Shown: piece after piece, positions 1 to 9,544 of the stretch
Numbering within the stretch: the first letter of the stretch is position 1
Layout of the letters: each line of letters begins with the position of its first letter
Assembly (NCBI GenBank): GCA_942492055.1
Contig: CALODP010000015.1
Coordinates: 806,001 to 870,000 of the forward strand
Source: CALODP01 sp942492055
Lineage (GTDB): Bacteria; Bacteroidota; Ignavibacteria; Ignavibacteriales; Melioribacteraceae
Length of the DNA: 64,000 bases
Reading direction: 5' to 3'
The notes under the pieces: model-generated
What the model was told of the DNA's origin: nothing
Seen by the model: the letters and a program-made list of their open reading frames with translations, nothing else
Database searches by the model: none
Position numbers and translations under genes: made by a program

Positions 1-177
1 CAAAAGATAGCCGAGCTAACTAATAAAGTATATGAAGCTGGCAATCATTCCTTGCTTTGGAATGTTGCTTCTTGCAATAAGAATATTAGTAGTGGCGTTT
101 ATTTTTATAATATTGATGCGAAAGGAGTAAATGGGAAATCATTTAACAAAACAATGAAAATGCTTTTTATAAAATAG
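1..177 (+). CDS. C-terminal end of a secreted protein with a type IX/FlgD-like sorting tail (5' truncated)
   Basis: The frame is open from base 1 to a TAG at 175-177. The last 58 residues have the usual shape of Por-secretion/FlgD-like tails: a G-N-H-x-x-x-W-N strand, then S-S-G-V-Y-F-Y, then a final K-M-x-F-I-K. In the FCB group such tails send proteins through the type IX system for surface attachment or release. The catalytic or binding part lies outside the window, so the substrate and role are unknown. A terminator follows directly. Confidence 0.75.
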   Translation, partial: QKIAELTNKVYEAGNHSLLWNVASCNKNISSGVYFYNIDAKGVNGKSFNKTMKMLFIK

Positions 178-185
178 TATTACCC

Positions 186-214
186 AAAAGGCTCTCAAAT
201 ATAGAGAGCCTTTT
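186..214 (+). terminator. Rho-independent terminator
   Basis: An 11-bp perfect stem (AAAAGGCTCTC / GAGAGCCTTTT) with a 7-base loop starts nine bases after the stop codon of the secreted protein. The T-rich 3' arm supplies the U tract. Confidence 0.8.
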
Positions 215-384
215 GTAATTCTTTATAAATCGATCGACTCCGTGATACATTTCTTTCCCTCTATTAAAATAACCTTTGAATATATATATTATTGAAATTA
301 CTTGCAAAAATTGGTAATTTAATTTTCGTTATTTTCTATTATATAAATGCGTATTGTATTCAAGTGATTGTTGAGGTATTCAAA

Positions 385-1761
385 ATGAAATTCAAAAGAT
401 TGTTACTATTATTTCTTTTCCCATCATTGATATTTGCTCAGCTTGGAAGAGATGAATTAGAAAGAATAATTCCGAAAGATCTCGTAAAAGATTCCAATAG
501 AAAAACAGATATTCTTGTAACTCTTGAAGAGGAAGCGAAAATTTCACCAATATTAGTCCATTATCGTTTAAAATATTATAGAGAAGTAATAATAGAGAGA
601 AATTACGATAAAGGGAAAAATGGATTCGAATATATTAATGCTCTTAAAAACCAAATTGCAATTGCCAGAAATAAATGGATTGAGTATCAAAGAAATATCT
701 TATTTGATAAGATATCTGATAGTAATGTTATTAGTAAGGTAGATAATTATCTGAATCATTTAATGTTGGATGTAGCGAGTGCTCCAAATACGAAAATTAA
801 TAAACAAGAAAACAATAAACTTGATTATTATTATTGCTACTATTACAGTAAAGGGGATATTGGGATATATGATTTGTCTAAAAATTATAAGGATATTCGA
901 GAAAATTATGAGAAGAAATTGCTTCAACAAATTGAGCAGTATGGAGATAAACTTGAGAAAGGAGTTAATATTAACAAAGAAGAATTCTTTGATTTAGTAG
1001 AAAATAACATTTTTTTTATTGTATCAAATTCCTCATTTGACCTCGCTTCAATTATATCTAATTGTTTTCGTTCTGATTTTTATATCACAAATCTGGATCG
1101 TTTTTTTGTGGGAAGTAGTTATTCAATAGTTATTTCGAACAAAACATTTACTAATAAAATCAATCTAAAATATAAAGGTGTTGAGGCAAATATCGGAAAA
1201 ACTAAGTATTTCCCAACAGCTACTTTTGAAGTAGGGTCTAGATTTATGTTTAAGGATGAGATAAAAATATTATCCTATTTAGATATAACATTCAATTATA
1301 CAAAATATAATGTTGACGTTATGAAGTATTCCTTATTCCGAAAAGTCTTATCAAAGAACAGTGATTACAAACTGGAAAAAATTATTCATTTTCACGACAT
1401 GAAGATTTCAAATTCCAAAGTTGAGGGATATGGTTTGAAATTATCATCTCCTGCTTTTGTGGTGACTCCTAAAATTTCATTGGATTTAGGTTTATTTATT
1501 AATTATCTAAAAAGCTCATTTAATACAAATTATAAATACACATATATTATGCAAAAAACTAGTCGATCAAGTGAAGGATTTATAAGAATCGAGAATATTG
1601 ACTATAAGAAAGACGTTTCCGAAATGAATAGTAAATCAAAATCAGAAATAAATATTTCTCCTCAACTTTCTTGTCAATTCAGACAATTATTAAGACATAT
1701 TGATCTTTTAATTGGATATGACATTAATAATATTATTATGAGTTGTAGGTTGTCATTTTAA
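385..1761 (+). CDS. Secreted, probably outer-membrane protein of unknown function; intact member of a local tandem family
   Basis: The protein has 458 residues. The ATG at 385 is preferred over an upstream in-frame start at 292 because it opens a clean signal peptide (MKFKRLLLLFLFPSLIFAQ). Residues 20-150 are charged and helical and start with a DELERIIP element. The last 250 residues alternate polar and hydrophobic residues and end in Phe, as outer-membrane barrels do. No family is recognised. Two decayed relatives follow head to tail (1778-2325 and 2361-3753), aligning at the N-terminal helix, the N-[YF]-D-x-x-x-N-G motif and the C-terminal strands. The gene may be under relaxed selection or part of a varying surface family. 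Confidence 0.6.
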   Translation: MKFKRLLLLFLFPSLIFAQLGRDELERIIPKDLVKDSNRKTDILVTLEEEAKISPILVHYRLKYYREVIIERNYDKGKNGFEYINALKNQIAIARNKWIEYQRNILFDKISDSNVISKVDNYLNHLMLDVASAPNTKINKQENNKLDYYYCYYYSKGDIGIYDLSKNYKDIRENYEKKLLQQIEQYGDKLEKGVNINKEEFFDLVENNIFFIVSNSSFDLASIISNCFRSDFYITNLDRFFVGSSYSIVISNKTFTNKINLKYKGVEANIGKTKYFPTATFEVGSRFMFKDEIKILSYLDITFNYTKYNVDVMKYSLFRKVLSKNSDYKLEKIIHFHDMKISNSKVEGYGLKLSSPAFVVTPKISLDLGLFINYLKSSFNTNYKYTYIMQKTSRSSEGFIRIENIDYKKDVSEMNSKSKSEINISPQLSCQFRQLLRHIDLLIGYDINNIIMSCRLSF

Positions 1762-1777
1762 TTGTAAGGCAAGTAAA

Positions 1778-2325
1778 ATGAAAAGACTCTTTTATCTTTT
1801 TTTTATATGCCAAGTTTGATTTTTTCTAAGTTGGATGATGCTCAAATTGAGAAACTAATTTATGAAGAATTGAAAACGTCTCAAGCTCGTATTGAAGATA
1901 TACAAGGGATAATACTTAAAATTATGGAAACAAATCATGAGTTAGTCGATAGATAAATCATGTATTATTACCCAGTGATTATCAAAAGGACTATGATAAA
2001 AAGAAAAATGGAAGAGAAGTTTTGCTTTACCAAATAAATCGTTACTACTACAAACGGAATCAATGGCTTGATCAGCAAGTATCTATAAATTAGAAGAAAT
2101 ATCACAATTAAAACTTTTCAAAAAATAAAAACATTTAATCACACAAAAGATAAATTTTGGAATGGTATATACCAAAAGAAAGAAGATCAGCAGATTATAA
2201 CGAACAAGGTAAAATGTTATCCTACAATATGTCTCAAATATCTCAATATTTTCAACAATATCAATGTTGTTGTCTACGCTAATACTGAGATGGTTTTGTT
2301 TAATATTGGATATGGTTTTCTGTAA
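1778..2325 (+). pseudogene. Decayed, internally shortened copy 2 of the 385-1761 family
   Basis: The ATG at 1778 begins a signal-peptide-like stretch that shifts frame after about 10 codons and continues as PSLIFSKLDDAQIEKL. This matches the start of the neighbouring family members. A stop near 1957 and a frameshift follow, then DYDKKKNGREVLLYQINR in another frame, matching N-Y-D-K-G-K-N-G of copy 1. The end reads NIGYGFL and stop at 2325. Total length is about 0.55 kb against 1.38 kb for the intact copy, so most of the barrel has been deleted. Confidence 0.6.
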
Positions 2326-2360
2326 TGAATGTGATTATTGATGATTTTAATAGAGGGGAA

Positions 2361-3753
2361 ATGAAGGTTATAAAAATAAATCAGTATGCCAGGTGATACT
2401 GCTATTTTTTTATGCCAATTATTATAAATTCGCAGATTTCTGAGAAAGAGTTAGTAAAGCTTATTCCTAACGAGTTTAGAGAATCACAAGTTCAAGTTGA
2501 TGACATAGTAAAAACTCTCCAGGAGATTATTAAAATAAATCATGAAATTAATGAGGCTCAGTCAAAATATTATTTTGAAGTTGTTATAAAAAAGAATTTT
2601 GATACTGAAAGCAATGGTAAAAATAGGATCACTTTTGAGATTAATATGTCCATTGAGAAGATTACTAGATGGCTGGAAAGTGAAATAATAAAATGCAAGG
2701 AGAAGTTCCCTGATAATAGGTATGCTTCGAAAGCAATTAATATTTTTTTAAATCTCTTCAGATAAATAATCACTCATTCATTAATAGAGAATATGAAGGT
2801 GACGAAAATGTAAAAGATTATTATGTTGCTCTTTGGTTGAGTAAGGGGTATTTGGGCGATTATTCGAAAGATACTAATTATTCCATTTTGAGAGAAAAAT
2901 ATGAGAGAGATATTATTACAAAAATTATTGTTGTGGGTAACATGATCAATAATAATGAAGATATTAATATTGATAAATTAATTGAAATTGTTAAAAATAT
3001 TTTTTTGTGATGTGTAGATATAATTTGGTGAATTATTCCGAGATTTTAGTGAAATATCACGAAAATTAGTTCAAATTAGAGAAGTTTAGTTCATTCCATA
3101 TTGGTGGATGTATTAAGGACCCATCTTTAATCCTTTCTGAAAACACTGTCTTGGAGCAGAAGGAGTTGGGAAAATATTCTGTAAAGTATAATTATATGAT
3201 TGAAGGGAGAGGACGAATAAAATTATCTGAACAATTAGGGCCATTTTCATTTATTGATTTAGCAGCTACTTACTTGGAGCTAAAAAATAAAGTGGAATCT
3301 GAACAAATCTCTTATGATGTCCTCCAGAAGATCAAAGAAAAGAAATCAAGGGAGATGATCATCGAGAAGTTTTCTGAGATAAGTTTTTTTTCGAGGGATT
3401 TTTCAGCCTCAAGTTATTTTTTTCCATTTTCAACACCAGTGTTTTATTATTCGCCGAAATTTGTTTTAGAAATTGGAGTATTTTTAGGTTTTGAAGAAAT
3501 AAGCTATAGCAGAGATATTCGATATAATTATTCAAGAAGAAAAGTCTATTATAAAAAAGATGGGTATTATTCCCATACTATTTTTGAAATTGATGATAAA
3601 AAAATTAAAAAGAGTGAGATAGTTAAAAAGAATAACAATAAAATTTCTATTTCTATGGAGCTTGGATTAGTGAATATATTTGAAATGTTCGACTTAAACT
3701 TGTATTATCATACTAACCTTCTTCCTCTCGGTATTAGATATGGAGTTTATTAA
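2361..3753 (+). pseudogene. Decayed near-full-length copy 3 of the 385-1761 family
   Basis: A GAGGGG ribosome site at 2353-2358 precedes ATG 2361, but the signal peptide is cut by a TGA after 11 codons. The frame is regained as a 117-residue open stretch (2412-2765) with ISEKELVKLIPNEF and the NFDTESNG motif, homologous to copy 1. Frame changes near 2763 and stops around 3003-3070 break the middle. The last 200 codons (3151-3753) are open again and encode the C-terminal barrel strands ending IRYGVY. Overall length matches the intact gene, so this looks like a recent loss by small indels. Confidence 0.6.
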
Positions 3754-4648
3754 TGTCAGACTCAAAAAAAGATTTTGAAATTGGAAAAGAAGTTCGATGT
3801 ACTTAGCAAAAGAGGCATTGTCCAATGAATCCCACTCTTTGGCCGAGCAAATAAAAGGGACCTCCAAGAGAGAATATGGCTTAAATTAGAACATCCACAA
3901 ACTTCGAGGTAGCGCTAAAGGCAGTTGAACTGACAATAGTATCCGACATCAAAAAACATGTAAGGGGCAGATGCAAACGCTGGAACAAGTACACAACGCA
4001 ATGCTCTTAGAGAGGGAATTGACAAGGAAAACCGGGATAAAGTAAGAAGAAGTAAAAGAAAAACGGAACCAAAACAGAATACAGTAAAATGAAGAAAGAA
4101 CTAAACATAACATATGTGGAACAAACCCGATTTTACTATATTTTACTGTAAAGCTATTTCATGCCATGTCATAAATCGCAACTACTGTTCCACAAAAGGC
4201 AACTACTGCTTATAAAAACATGACTTCTATTTCAAAAATCGTAACTTCTACCAAATAAATCGTGACTCCTACATAAAAAAGGCAACTACTACCTAAGAAA
4301 TTATGACTCCCGAAAGAAAAAGCATAACTACTATGAAAACATTTATGATGAGAAAGCGAATCAGTATGTCTATTAAGTGGTTAATTACAAATGGGGACAG
4401 GTATTTCCAGCTAACAAAGATTTTCTAATAAATCTAAAATCAAATACTTTTGTTGCATTCTGACGATAATAAAACCAGAATAATAATATTATATACTTCA
4501 AAATGAGTATGATAGAAAGAGTAAAGGCTTACAAAGAGAATATAACCTGAAATTTCGATAGAAAATATATAAAGAATTTCAGAAATATGGGTTGGAAAAG
4601 TGCAAGAAGTTCCTTTAATTTGCCGAGTTAAATTTTAGGACTTGTGAT
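3754..4648. other. 0.9-kb stretch without an intact gene: gene remnants and a degenerate repeat
   Basis: An ATG at 3753 (MSDSKKDFEIGKEV) dies after 17 codons. A shifted frame continues as YLAKEALSNESHSLAEQIKG before stopping near 3885, so this looks like a small decayed gene. Short A-rich broken frames fill 3900-4140. The 21-bp repeat block (4178-4344) comes next, then more short fragments up to the TRIC-like gene. No tRNA, terminator or clear promoter was found. Confidence 0.5.
4178..4344 (+). repeat. Degenerate 21-bp tandem repeat, about 8 units, coding remnant of a heptapeptide
   Basis: Units start at 4178, 4199, 4220, 4241, 4262 (20 bp), 4282, 4303 and 4324. Each opens with a variant of GCAACTACT or ATGACTCCT followed by an A-rich half. 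Read in one frame the units give [N/D]-[Y/F/S]-Y-x-x-K-x heptapeptides, but stop codons and one 1-bp loss interrupt it. The 15-mer TACCAAATAAATCGT at 4249-4263 also occurs at 2028-2042 inside pseudogene copy 2, where it encodes YQINR, so the array may derive from that gene family. Confidence 0.6.
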
Positions 4649-5284
4649 ATGTTAGTTTTTGAAGAAATTACTTATGTTATAGAGACGATTGCAATTATTG
4701 CGTTTGCCATATCCGGAATGATGTCGGCAAAGATGCATAATATGGATCCCGTAGGAATTTTTACTGTGGCTTGTACAACTGCTTTCGGTGGCGGAACCGT
4801 ACGTGATCTGATTCTGAATAATACGGAAATATATTGGATTCAGCATCAGGAATATCCAATAGTGATTCTAGGGTTATCAATAATATTCGGTTATTCCAGA
4901 AAGTTCGATTGGATTCAGGATAAACATATTATTTTCCCAGATGCCGTCGGTTTGGGATTGTTTACTGTTGCCGGAGCACAAATGGCTTTGGCTATGGGAA
5001 ACAGTTTTTTTATCTCCGCAATTATCGGAGTAATGACCGGTACTTTCGGCGGAGCTATGCGTGATATTATTGTAAATGATGTACCGATGATATTCAGAAA
5101 GGTTAATCTATATGCTTCCTGTGCTTTTGTAGGGTGTTGGGTCTATTTCGGTATGCTATATGTAACTGACAATGTTATTTTTCAAGTATCGACCGGAGTT
5201 GTTTTTATAGTTGCAGCAAGAATGCTAGCGGTAAAATATAATATTCGTTTGCAAAAAGATCTTACTACCGATACAATGCAGTAG
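4649..5284 (+). CDS. TRIC-type cation channel / UPF0126 family membrane protein
   Basis: This 211-residue polytopic inner-membrane protein has about seven hydrophobic segments and two glycine-rich half motifs, GGGTVRD near residue 49 and GTFGGAMRD near 131. They mark the internal duplication of the YicG/YadS (UPF0126) family, which is related to trimeric intracellular cation channels. Length and both repeats fit the family. The substrate is probably a monovalent cation, by family only. It stands upstream of the LytS-like kinase with a 112-bp gap, so co-transcription is possible but unproven. No ribosome-site consensus is obvious before ATG 4649. Confidence 0.85.
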   Translation: MLVFEEITYVIETIAIIAFAISGMMSAKMHNMDPVGIFTVACTTAFGGGTVRDLILNNTEIYWIQHQEYPIVILGLSIIFGYSRKFDWIQDKHIIFPDAVGLGLFTVAGAQMALAMGNSFFISAIIGVMTGTFGGAMRDIIVNDVPMIFRKVNLYASCAFVGCWVYFGMLYVTDNVIFQVSTGVVFIVAARMLAVKYNIRLQKDLTTDTMQ

Positions 5285-5396
5285 AACATCGAGATTTTAA
5301 ACAGCTTTCACTTGCGCTTTATTGCATATTAGTATTAATATTGCGAGAAGATAGAAATTACTGAATGCTTTGAAATATAGAGAAGGTATCCCACAT

Positions 5397-7070
5397 ATGG
5401 ATATTCTAATCAATTTATTCAAAGAGATGAGTGTTTTTCTTGTTCTCGCATACCTGTTCTCCAAAACACCTGTCTTTAAGAATCTTGTATCCAATAGACT
5501 TTCCGTAAAAGAGAAAGTCTTCATCTATTTTATCTTTAGCGCTATGTCGATAATAGGAACCTATTTTGGTATTCCTATTCGGGACGCTATAGCAAATAAT
5601 CGGGCAATGGGTGCAGTACTAGCCGGTTTGATCGGAGGTCCTGCGATGGGGGCTGCGGTCGGAGCAACTGCCGGATTGCATCGTTTCTTATTAGGGGGAT
5701 TTACCGCGTTTTCTTGTGGCCTATCTACAATAACCGAAGGAATACTAGGAGGACTAGTTCATTACTATTTTGTTTCTTTCGGAAAAAGTGAAAGAATCTT
5801 CGATCCGAAAATCGCATTCGGAATTACATTTCTTGCCGAAGTTATTCAAATGACAATTATTCTTGTTACTGCAGAACCGTTTAATGCTGCTTGGGAACTG
5901 GTTCAAGTTATTGCATTTCCTATGATCTTCGCTAACGCAATTGGTAATACCTTGGTAGTAAGTATATTCCGCGATCAGAAATATGCTATCGAAAAGATAG
6001 GGACTTACTATGCAGAGAGAGCTTTGAAAATTGCCCGCCGTAGTTTGAAAATACTCTATAAAGGATACAACGAAGAAACTGCTAAGAGACTTGCCGAAAT
6101 AATAATCGAAGAGACAGGAGTAGCATCAGTAGCTATAACCGATACTGCAAAAGTAATAGCATTCGAAGGATTGGGAAAAGAAAATTTCAGACAAAATATG
6201 GAAATATCTTCCGATTATACCAAAAAGGCGATAAAGAATAATGAGGTAATCTTTATCAATCGATGGAGCGATAATAGTGAAATACATAAGTATAATCCCG
6301 ATCTATCTTCCAACTTAATTGTACCTGTTAGGTTGAGTGGTGAAGTAATCGGAACAATTAAATTCTATGAACAGAAGAATAAGGCCTTTTCTTCAATCAA
6401 TAAAGCACTTGGAGAGGGAATTGCCGATTTGATTGCCGTGCAGCTTTTAGCAGCCAAATATGAAGAGCAAAAGAATCTCTTATTGAAATCAGAATTGAAA
6501 CTTGTACAGGCTCAAATCAATCCTCATTTTCTTTTTAATACGATCAATACGATTATTGCAGTAACGAGAACCAAGCCTGAAGAAGGTATTAAACTTTTGC
6601 AAAATCTTTCCGGTTTCTTCAGAAAGAATCTCAAGCGAAGCGGTGATTTTTCTTCCTTACGCGAGGAGCTTGAGCATGTAAATTCATATTTGGAAATTGA
6701 GAAAGCGCGTTTCAAGGAAAATCTGATTATTGATATGGATATTGATGAGTCTCTCCTTGGTGTAAGACTTCCTACTTTTACATTGCAACCATTGGTGGAA
6801 AACGCCATCAAACATGGTATATCAAGAATAATGGAAAAAGGGGTGGTGAGTATTATTGTGAAAAGGGATGCTGAGGATGCAATAATTATTATTGAAGATA
6901 ACGGTGGAGCTTTAGAAGAAAAGGAAAATTCCGACGGACTCGGGACATCTATTGTGGATAAAAGAATTAAGAATTATGCCGGTGAAAAGTATGGCATGCA
7001 ACTATCCGGAATAATTGATGAAAAAACAACTGCTACAGTGCGTATTCCAATTGAGGGGATTTTGACATGA
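5397..7070 (+). CDS. LytS/BtsS-type sensor histidine kinase
   Basis: The ATG at 5397 is chosen because AGAAGG lies about 10 bases upstream; a TTG at 5370 would add nine residues. About 190 residues of membrane helices form a 5TM LytS-type receptor region containing a GGPAMGAAVGA loop. A GAF-like domain follows (about 200-340). Then comes the LytS-type kinase core with the phospho-accepting His in QAQINPHFLFN, and an ATPase domain with VENAIKHG and an EDNGG loop. The stop overlaps the next gene by four bases (ATGA), so kinase and LytTR regulator are co-translated. E. coli homologues BtsS and YpdA sense external pyruvate. Confidence 0.9.
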   Translation: MDILINLFKEMSVFLVLAYLFSKTPVFKNLVSNRLSVKEKVFIYFIFSAMSIIGTYFGIPIRDAIANNRAMGAVLAGLIGGPAMGAAVGATAGLHRFLLGGFTAFSCGLSTITEGILGGLVHYYFVSFGKSERIFDPKIAFGITFLAEVIQMTIILVTAEPFNAAWELVQVIAFPMIFANAIGNTLVVSIFRDQKYAIEKIGTYYAERALKIARRSLKILYKGYNEETAKRLAEIIIEETGVASVAITDTAKVIAFEGLGKENFRQNMEISSDYTKKAIKNNEVIFINRWSDNSEIHKYNPDLSSNLIVPVRLSGEVIGTIKFYEQKNKAFSSINKALGEGIADLIAVQLLAAKYEEQKNLLLKSELKLVQAQINPHFLFNTINTIIAVTRTKPEEGIKLLQNLSGFFRKNLKRSGDFSSLREELEHVNSYLEIEKARFKENLIIDMDIDESLLGVRLPTFTLQPLVENAIKHGISRIMEKGVVSIIVKRDAEDAIIIIEDNGGALEEKENSDGLGTSIVDKRIKNYAGEKYGMQLSGIIDEKTTATVRIPIEGILT

Positions 7071-7777
7071 TAAAGTGCATTATAATTGATGATGAATTCT
7101 ATGCTCGTGAAGAGATGGAGCAATTATTATTGGAATCGGGCAAATTCGAAATACTGGAAAAATGTGGTAACCCGATTGAAGCTGTTAAAGCGATAAATCA
7201 ATATAAGCCAGAAGTGATTTTTCTGGACATTCAACTTTCAATGCTCGATGGTTTTGAAGTTCTTGCAATGCTTGAAAGTTCTGTAATGCCCCGTGTAGTT
7301 TTTGTTACCGCATTCGATGAATACGCTGTGAAAGCATTTGATGAAAACGCTGTTGATTACCTGTTAAAACCTGTTGATAAAGATCGCTTCACAAAAACAG
7401 TAGAACGAATTGAGAAATCATTGGCAAAAAAAGAGAAGAATAATTTCGAAATCCCATGTTTGAAAAGAATTCCCAGTGTTGTTTCCAAAAGGATAAAGCT
7501 TATCAATGTTGATTACGTTGACTATGTTGTTTGTGAAAACAATTCCGTTTTTTTAATCTGCGGGAACACAAAATATTTTACAGATTTAACCCTCAAAGTA
7601 TTAGAAGAAAGAACAAAACTAACTCGCTCGCATAAGGGATATCTTGTTAATCCTGAAAAGATTGATGAAATTATCGTTGAAGATAACGTAAGCGGAAAGA
7701 TCAAGCTACATTCCGGCTTGAAAATTCCGGTGAGTCGGAGTTATCTCAAAATAATAAAGGAGAAGCTTACAATATAG
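7067..7777 (+). CDS. LytTR-family response regulator
   Basis: The 236-residue protein has an N-terminal receiver domain (IIDDE, phospho-Asp in IFLDIQL near residue 55, a Thr in VTAF, Lys in LLKPV). It is joined to a C-terminal LytTR DNA-binding domain with the typical RSHKGYLVNP core and a conserved C-terminal PVSRSY. LytTR regulators bind pairs of short direct repeats. It overlaps the kinase gene by four bases and is followed 310 bp later by a CstA-family transporter. In enterobacteria the equivalent BtsSR pair switches on the CstA-family transporter BtsT. Confidence 0.92.
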   Translation: MIKCIIIDDEFYAREEMEQLLLESGKFEILEKCGNPIEAVKAINQYKPEVIFLDIQLSMLDGFEVLAMLESSVMPRVVFVTAFDEYAVKAFDENAVDYLLKPVDKDRFTKTVERIEKSLAKKEKNNFEIPCLKRIPSVVSKRIKLINVDYVDYVVCENNSVFLICGNTKYFTDLTLKVLEERTKLTRSHKGYLVNPEKIDEIIVEDNVSGKIKLHSGLKIPVSRSYLKIIKEKLTI

Positions 7778-7939
7778 ATCTACTTATCTATTTCCCAGCA
7801 TATTTTTAGCTGACTATTCATTCTATAAAAGGGCAATTGTAAAGGGACACAGTTTAAAATGGGGATCATATAACGATAATATGTATGTGAATTTTCCTGT
7901 CTTCCGATGCTCTTAGAGATGATGAATAGTGTGAAAGTA

Positions 7940-7966
7940 ATGTTATAAAAAGCTACTGCATGTTAC
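7940..7966 (+). promoter_or_regulatory. Candidate LytTR binding repeat upstream of cstA
   Basis: Two copies of ATGTTA[TC] start at 7940 and 7960, a 20-bp spacing and so almost two helical turns. This is close to the roughly 21-bp spacing of LytTR direct repeats. They lie about 120 bp before the cstA start in a 309-bp gap (7778-8086) that shows no other gene. The match to known LytTR sites is only approximate. Confidence 0.3.
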
Positions 7967-8086
7967 TTGGGAAATAGTGCAACTTACTCACCCGATAACG
8001 CATCTTATCCATAAACGTAATGCTAAGGCTTAACCAATAATGTAACTTGACACTGTAGTTAGAAAACTAATAACGGAGAGATAGTT

Positions 8087-9517
8087 ATGTTACTCTTTTT
8101 TCTTTGTGTTGCGTTGTTGATTGCCGGATATTTTTTATACGGTACTCTTGTGGAAAGGATTTTCGGAGTTGATCCGAAAAGAGAAACTCCGGCTAAGTCT
8201 TTACAAGACGGAGTAGATTACGTTGAAATGAAACCGGGAAAAATATTCTTGGTTCAGTTATTAAACATTGCCGGTTTAGGACCGATATTCGGGCCAATTC
8301 TGGGAGCTCTATATGGCCCTGCCGCATTAATATGGATAGTTATAGGTTCCATTGTCGGTGGTGCTGTTCACGATTTCTTTTCAGGAATGATGTCCGTTAG
8401 AAGCAAAGGACAATCGATTCCGGATGTTGTTGGAAATGAGTTAGGGAACGGCTTCAAACAATTTATGAGGTTTTTCTCTATTGTTCTTTTATTATTGGTT
8501 GGTGTAGTGTTTGTTTTAGGACCTGCAAAACTTTTAACTAATCTTCTTGGTTTACCAACTTGGGCATGGATAGCTATGATATTCGGATATTATTTCTTAG
8601 CTACAGTTTTACCGGTTGATAAGATCATTGGTAAGTTATATCCGTTTTTTGGTGCAGCTTTATTATTTATGGCTATAGGTTTAACATTGGCATTCATCTT
8701 CCAGGGATATGAATTCTATCCGCAATTAACGTTAGATAATTTGCATCCTAAGGAATTACCTATGTGGCCTTTGATGTTTATTACTATTGCATGCGGTGCT
8801 ATTAGTGGATTTCATTCTACTCAGTCTCCTATGATGGCCAGATGTATTGGGAATGAGAAATATGGCAAACCTGTCTTCTATGGTGCAATGATAGGAGAAG
8901 GAATTATCGCTTTGATATGGGCTACTTTGGGAATGTCTTTCTTCCATACTCCTGATGCTTTACAAGCTGTATTGGGAGAAGGTGGACCTGCCTTAGTAGT
9001 TAATAAAATATCTGTGGAATTATTAGGAACTTTTGGTGGTTTATTGGCAGTCGTTGGAGTTATCGCTCTTCCGATTACTTCAGGAGATACGGCTTTCAGA
9101 AGTGCAAGACTTATTGTTGCTGACTTTTTGAAGTATTCACAGAAAAACCCAATGAAGAGATTATATATCGCAATACCTTTATTTGTTGTAGGGTTCGCTA
9201 TTTCAATGGCTGAATTCGGAGTGATTTGGAGATATTTCGGCTGGGCTAATCAAACTTTGGCAACGGTTGTTTTGTGGTCCGCTGCAGCATATTTGATCAG
9301 ACGCGGAAAGTTTCATTGGATTGCTACAATACCGGCGACTTTTATGACATGCGTAGTTGCGACGTATTTAGGCTATGCTAAGATAGGTTTTGGTTTGAGT
9401 CTTGATATCTCAACAATAATTGGAGTTATCACAGCTGTTGTTTCTTTTGCCCTGTTCATGATTACATTCAAGAGCAGAAGGGAAGAAGTAAAAGAAGTTG
9501 CAACTGAGTTAAATTAG
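8087..9517 (+). CDS. cstA: CstA-family transporter (carbon starvation protein; pyruvate/peptide uptake)
   Basis: The 476-residue protein has about 13 membrane helices. It carries the family signatures near the N-terminus (GLGPIFGPILGALYGP, DFFSGMMSVR) and the ITSGDTAFRSARL motif near residue 333. A GGAGAG ribosome site ends six bases before ATG 8087. The form is shorter than E. coli CstA (about 700 residues) and matches the compact CstA type common in anaerobes. The family moves pyruvate, and peptides have been proposed. Its position after a LytS/LytTR pair suggests inducible uptake of pyruvate or a related metabolite, by analogy to BtsSR-BtsT. The next gene follows after 27 bp, so they are probably co-transcribed. 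Confidence 0.93.
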   Translation: MLLFFLCVALLIAGYFLYGTLVERIFGVDPKRETPAKSLQDGVDYVEMKPGKIFLVQLLNIAGLGPIFGPILGALYGPAALIWIVIGSIVGGAVHDFFSGMMSVRSKGQSIPDVVGNELGNGFKQFMRFFSIVLLLLVGVVFVLGPAKLLTNLLGLPTWAWIAMIFGYYFLATVLPVDKIIGKLYPFFGAALLFMAIGLTLAFIFQGYEFYPQLTLDNLHPKELPMWPLMFITIACGAISGFHSTQSPMMARCIGNEKYGKPVFYGAMIGEGIIALIWATLGMSFFHTPDALQAVLGEGGPALVVNKISVELLGTFGGLLAVVGVIALPITSGDTAFRSARLIVADFLKYSQKNPMKRLYIAIPLFVVGFAISMAEFGVIWRYFGWANQTLATVVLWSAAAYLIRRGKFHWIATIPATFMTCVVATYLGYAKIGFGLSLDISTIIGVITAVVSFALFMITFKSRREEVKEVATELN

Positions 9518-9544
9518 GGAAACAATAAAGAGGAGACACTTTAT

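Noticed and set aside
292..384. Upstream start for the first outer-membrane-type protein
   Set aside because: It would put 31 residues before a good signal peptide; ATG 385 is the natural start.
4178..4344. Possible CRISPR array
   Set aside because: Units are contiguous 21-bp degenerate copies without unique spacers, and no cas gene is present.
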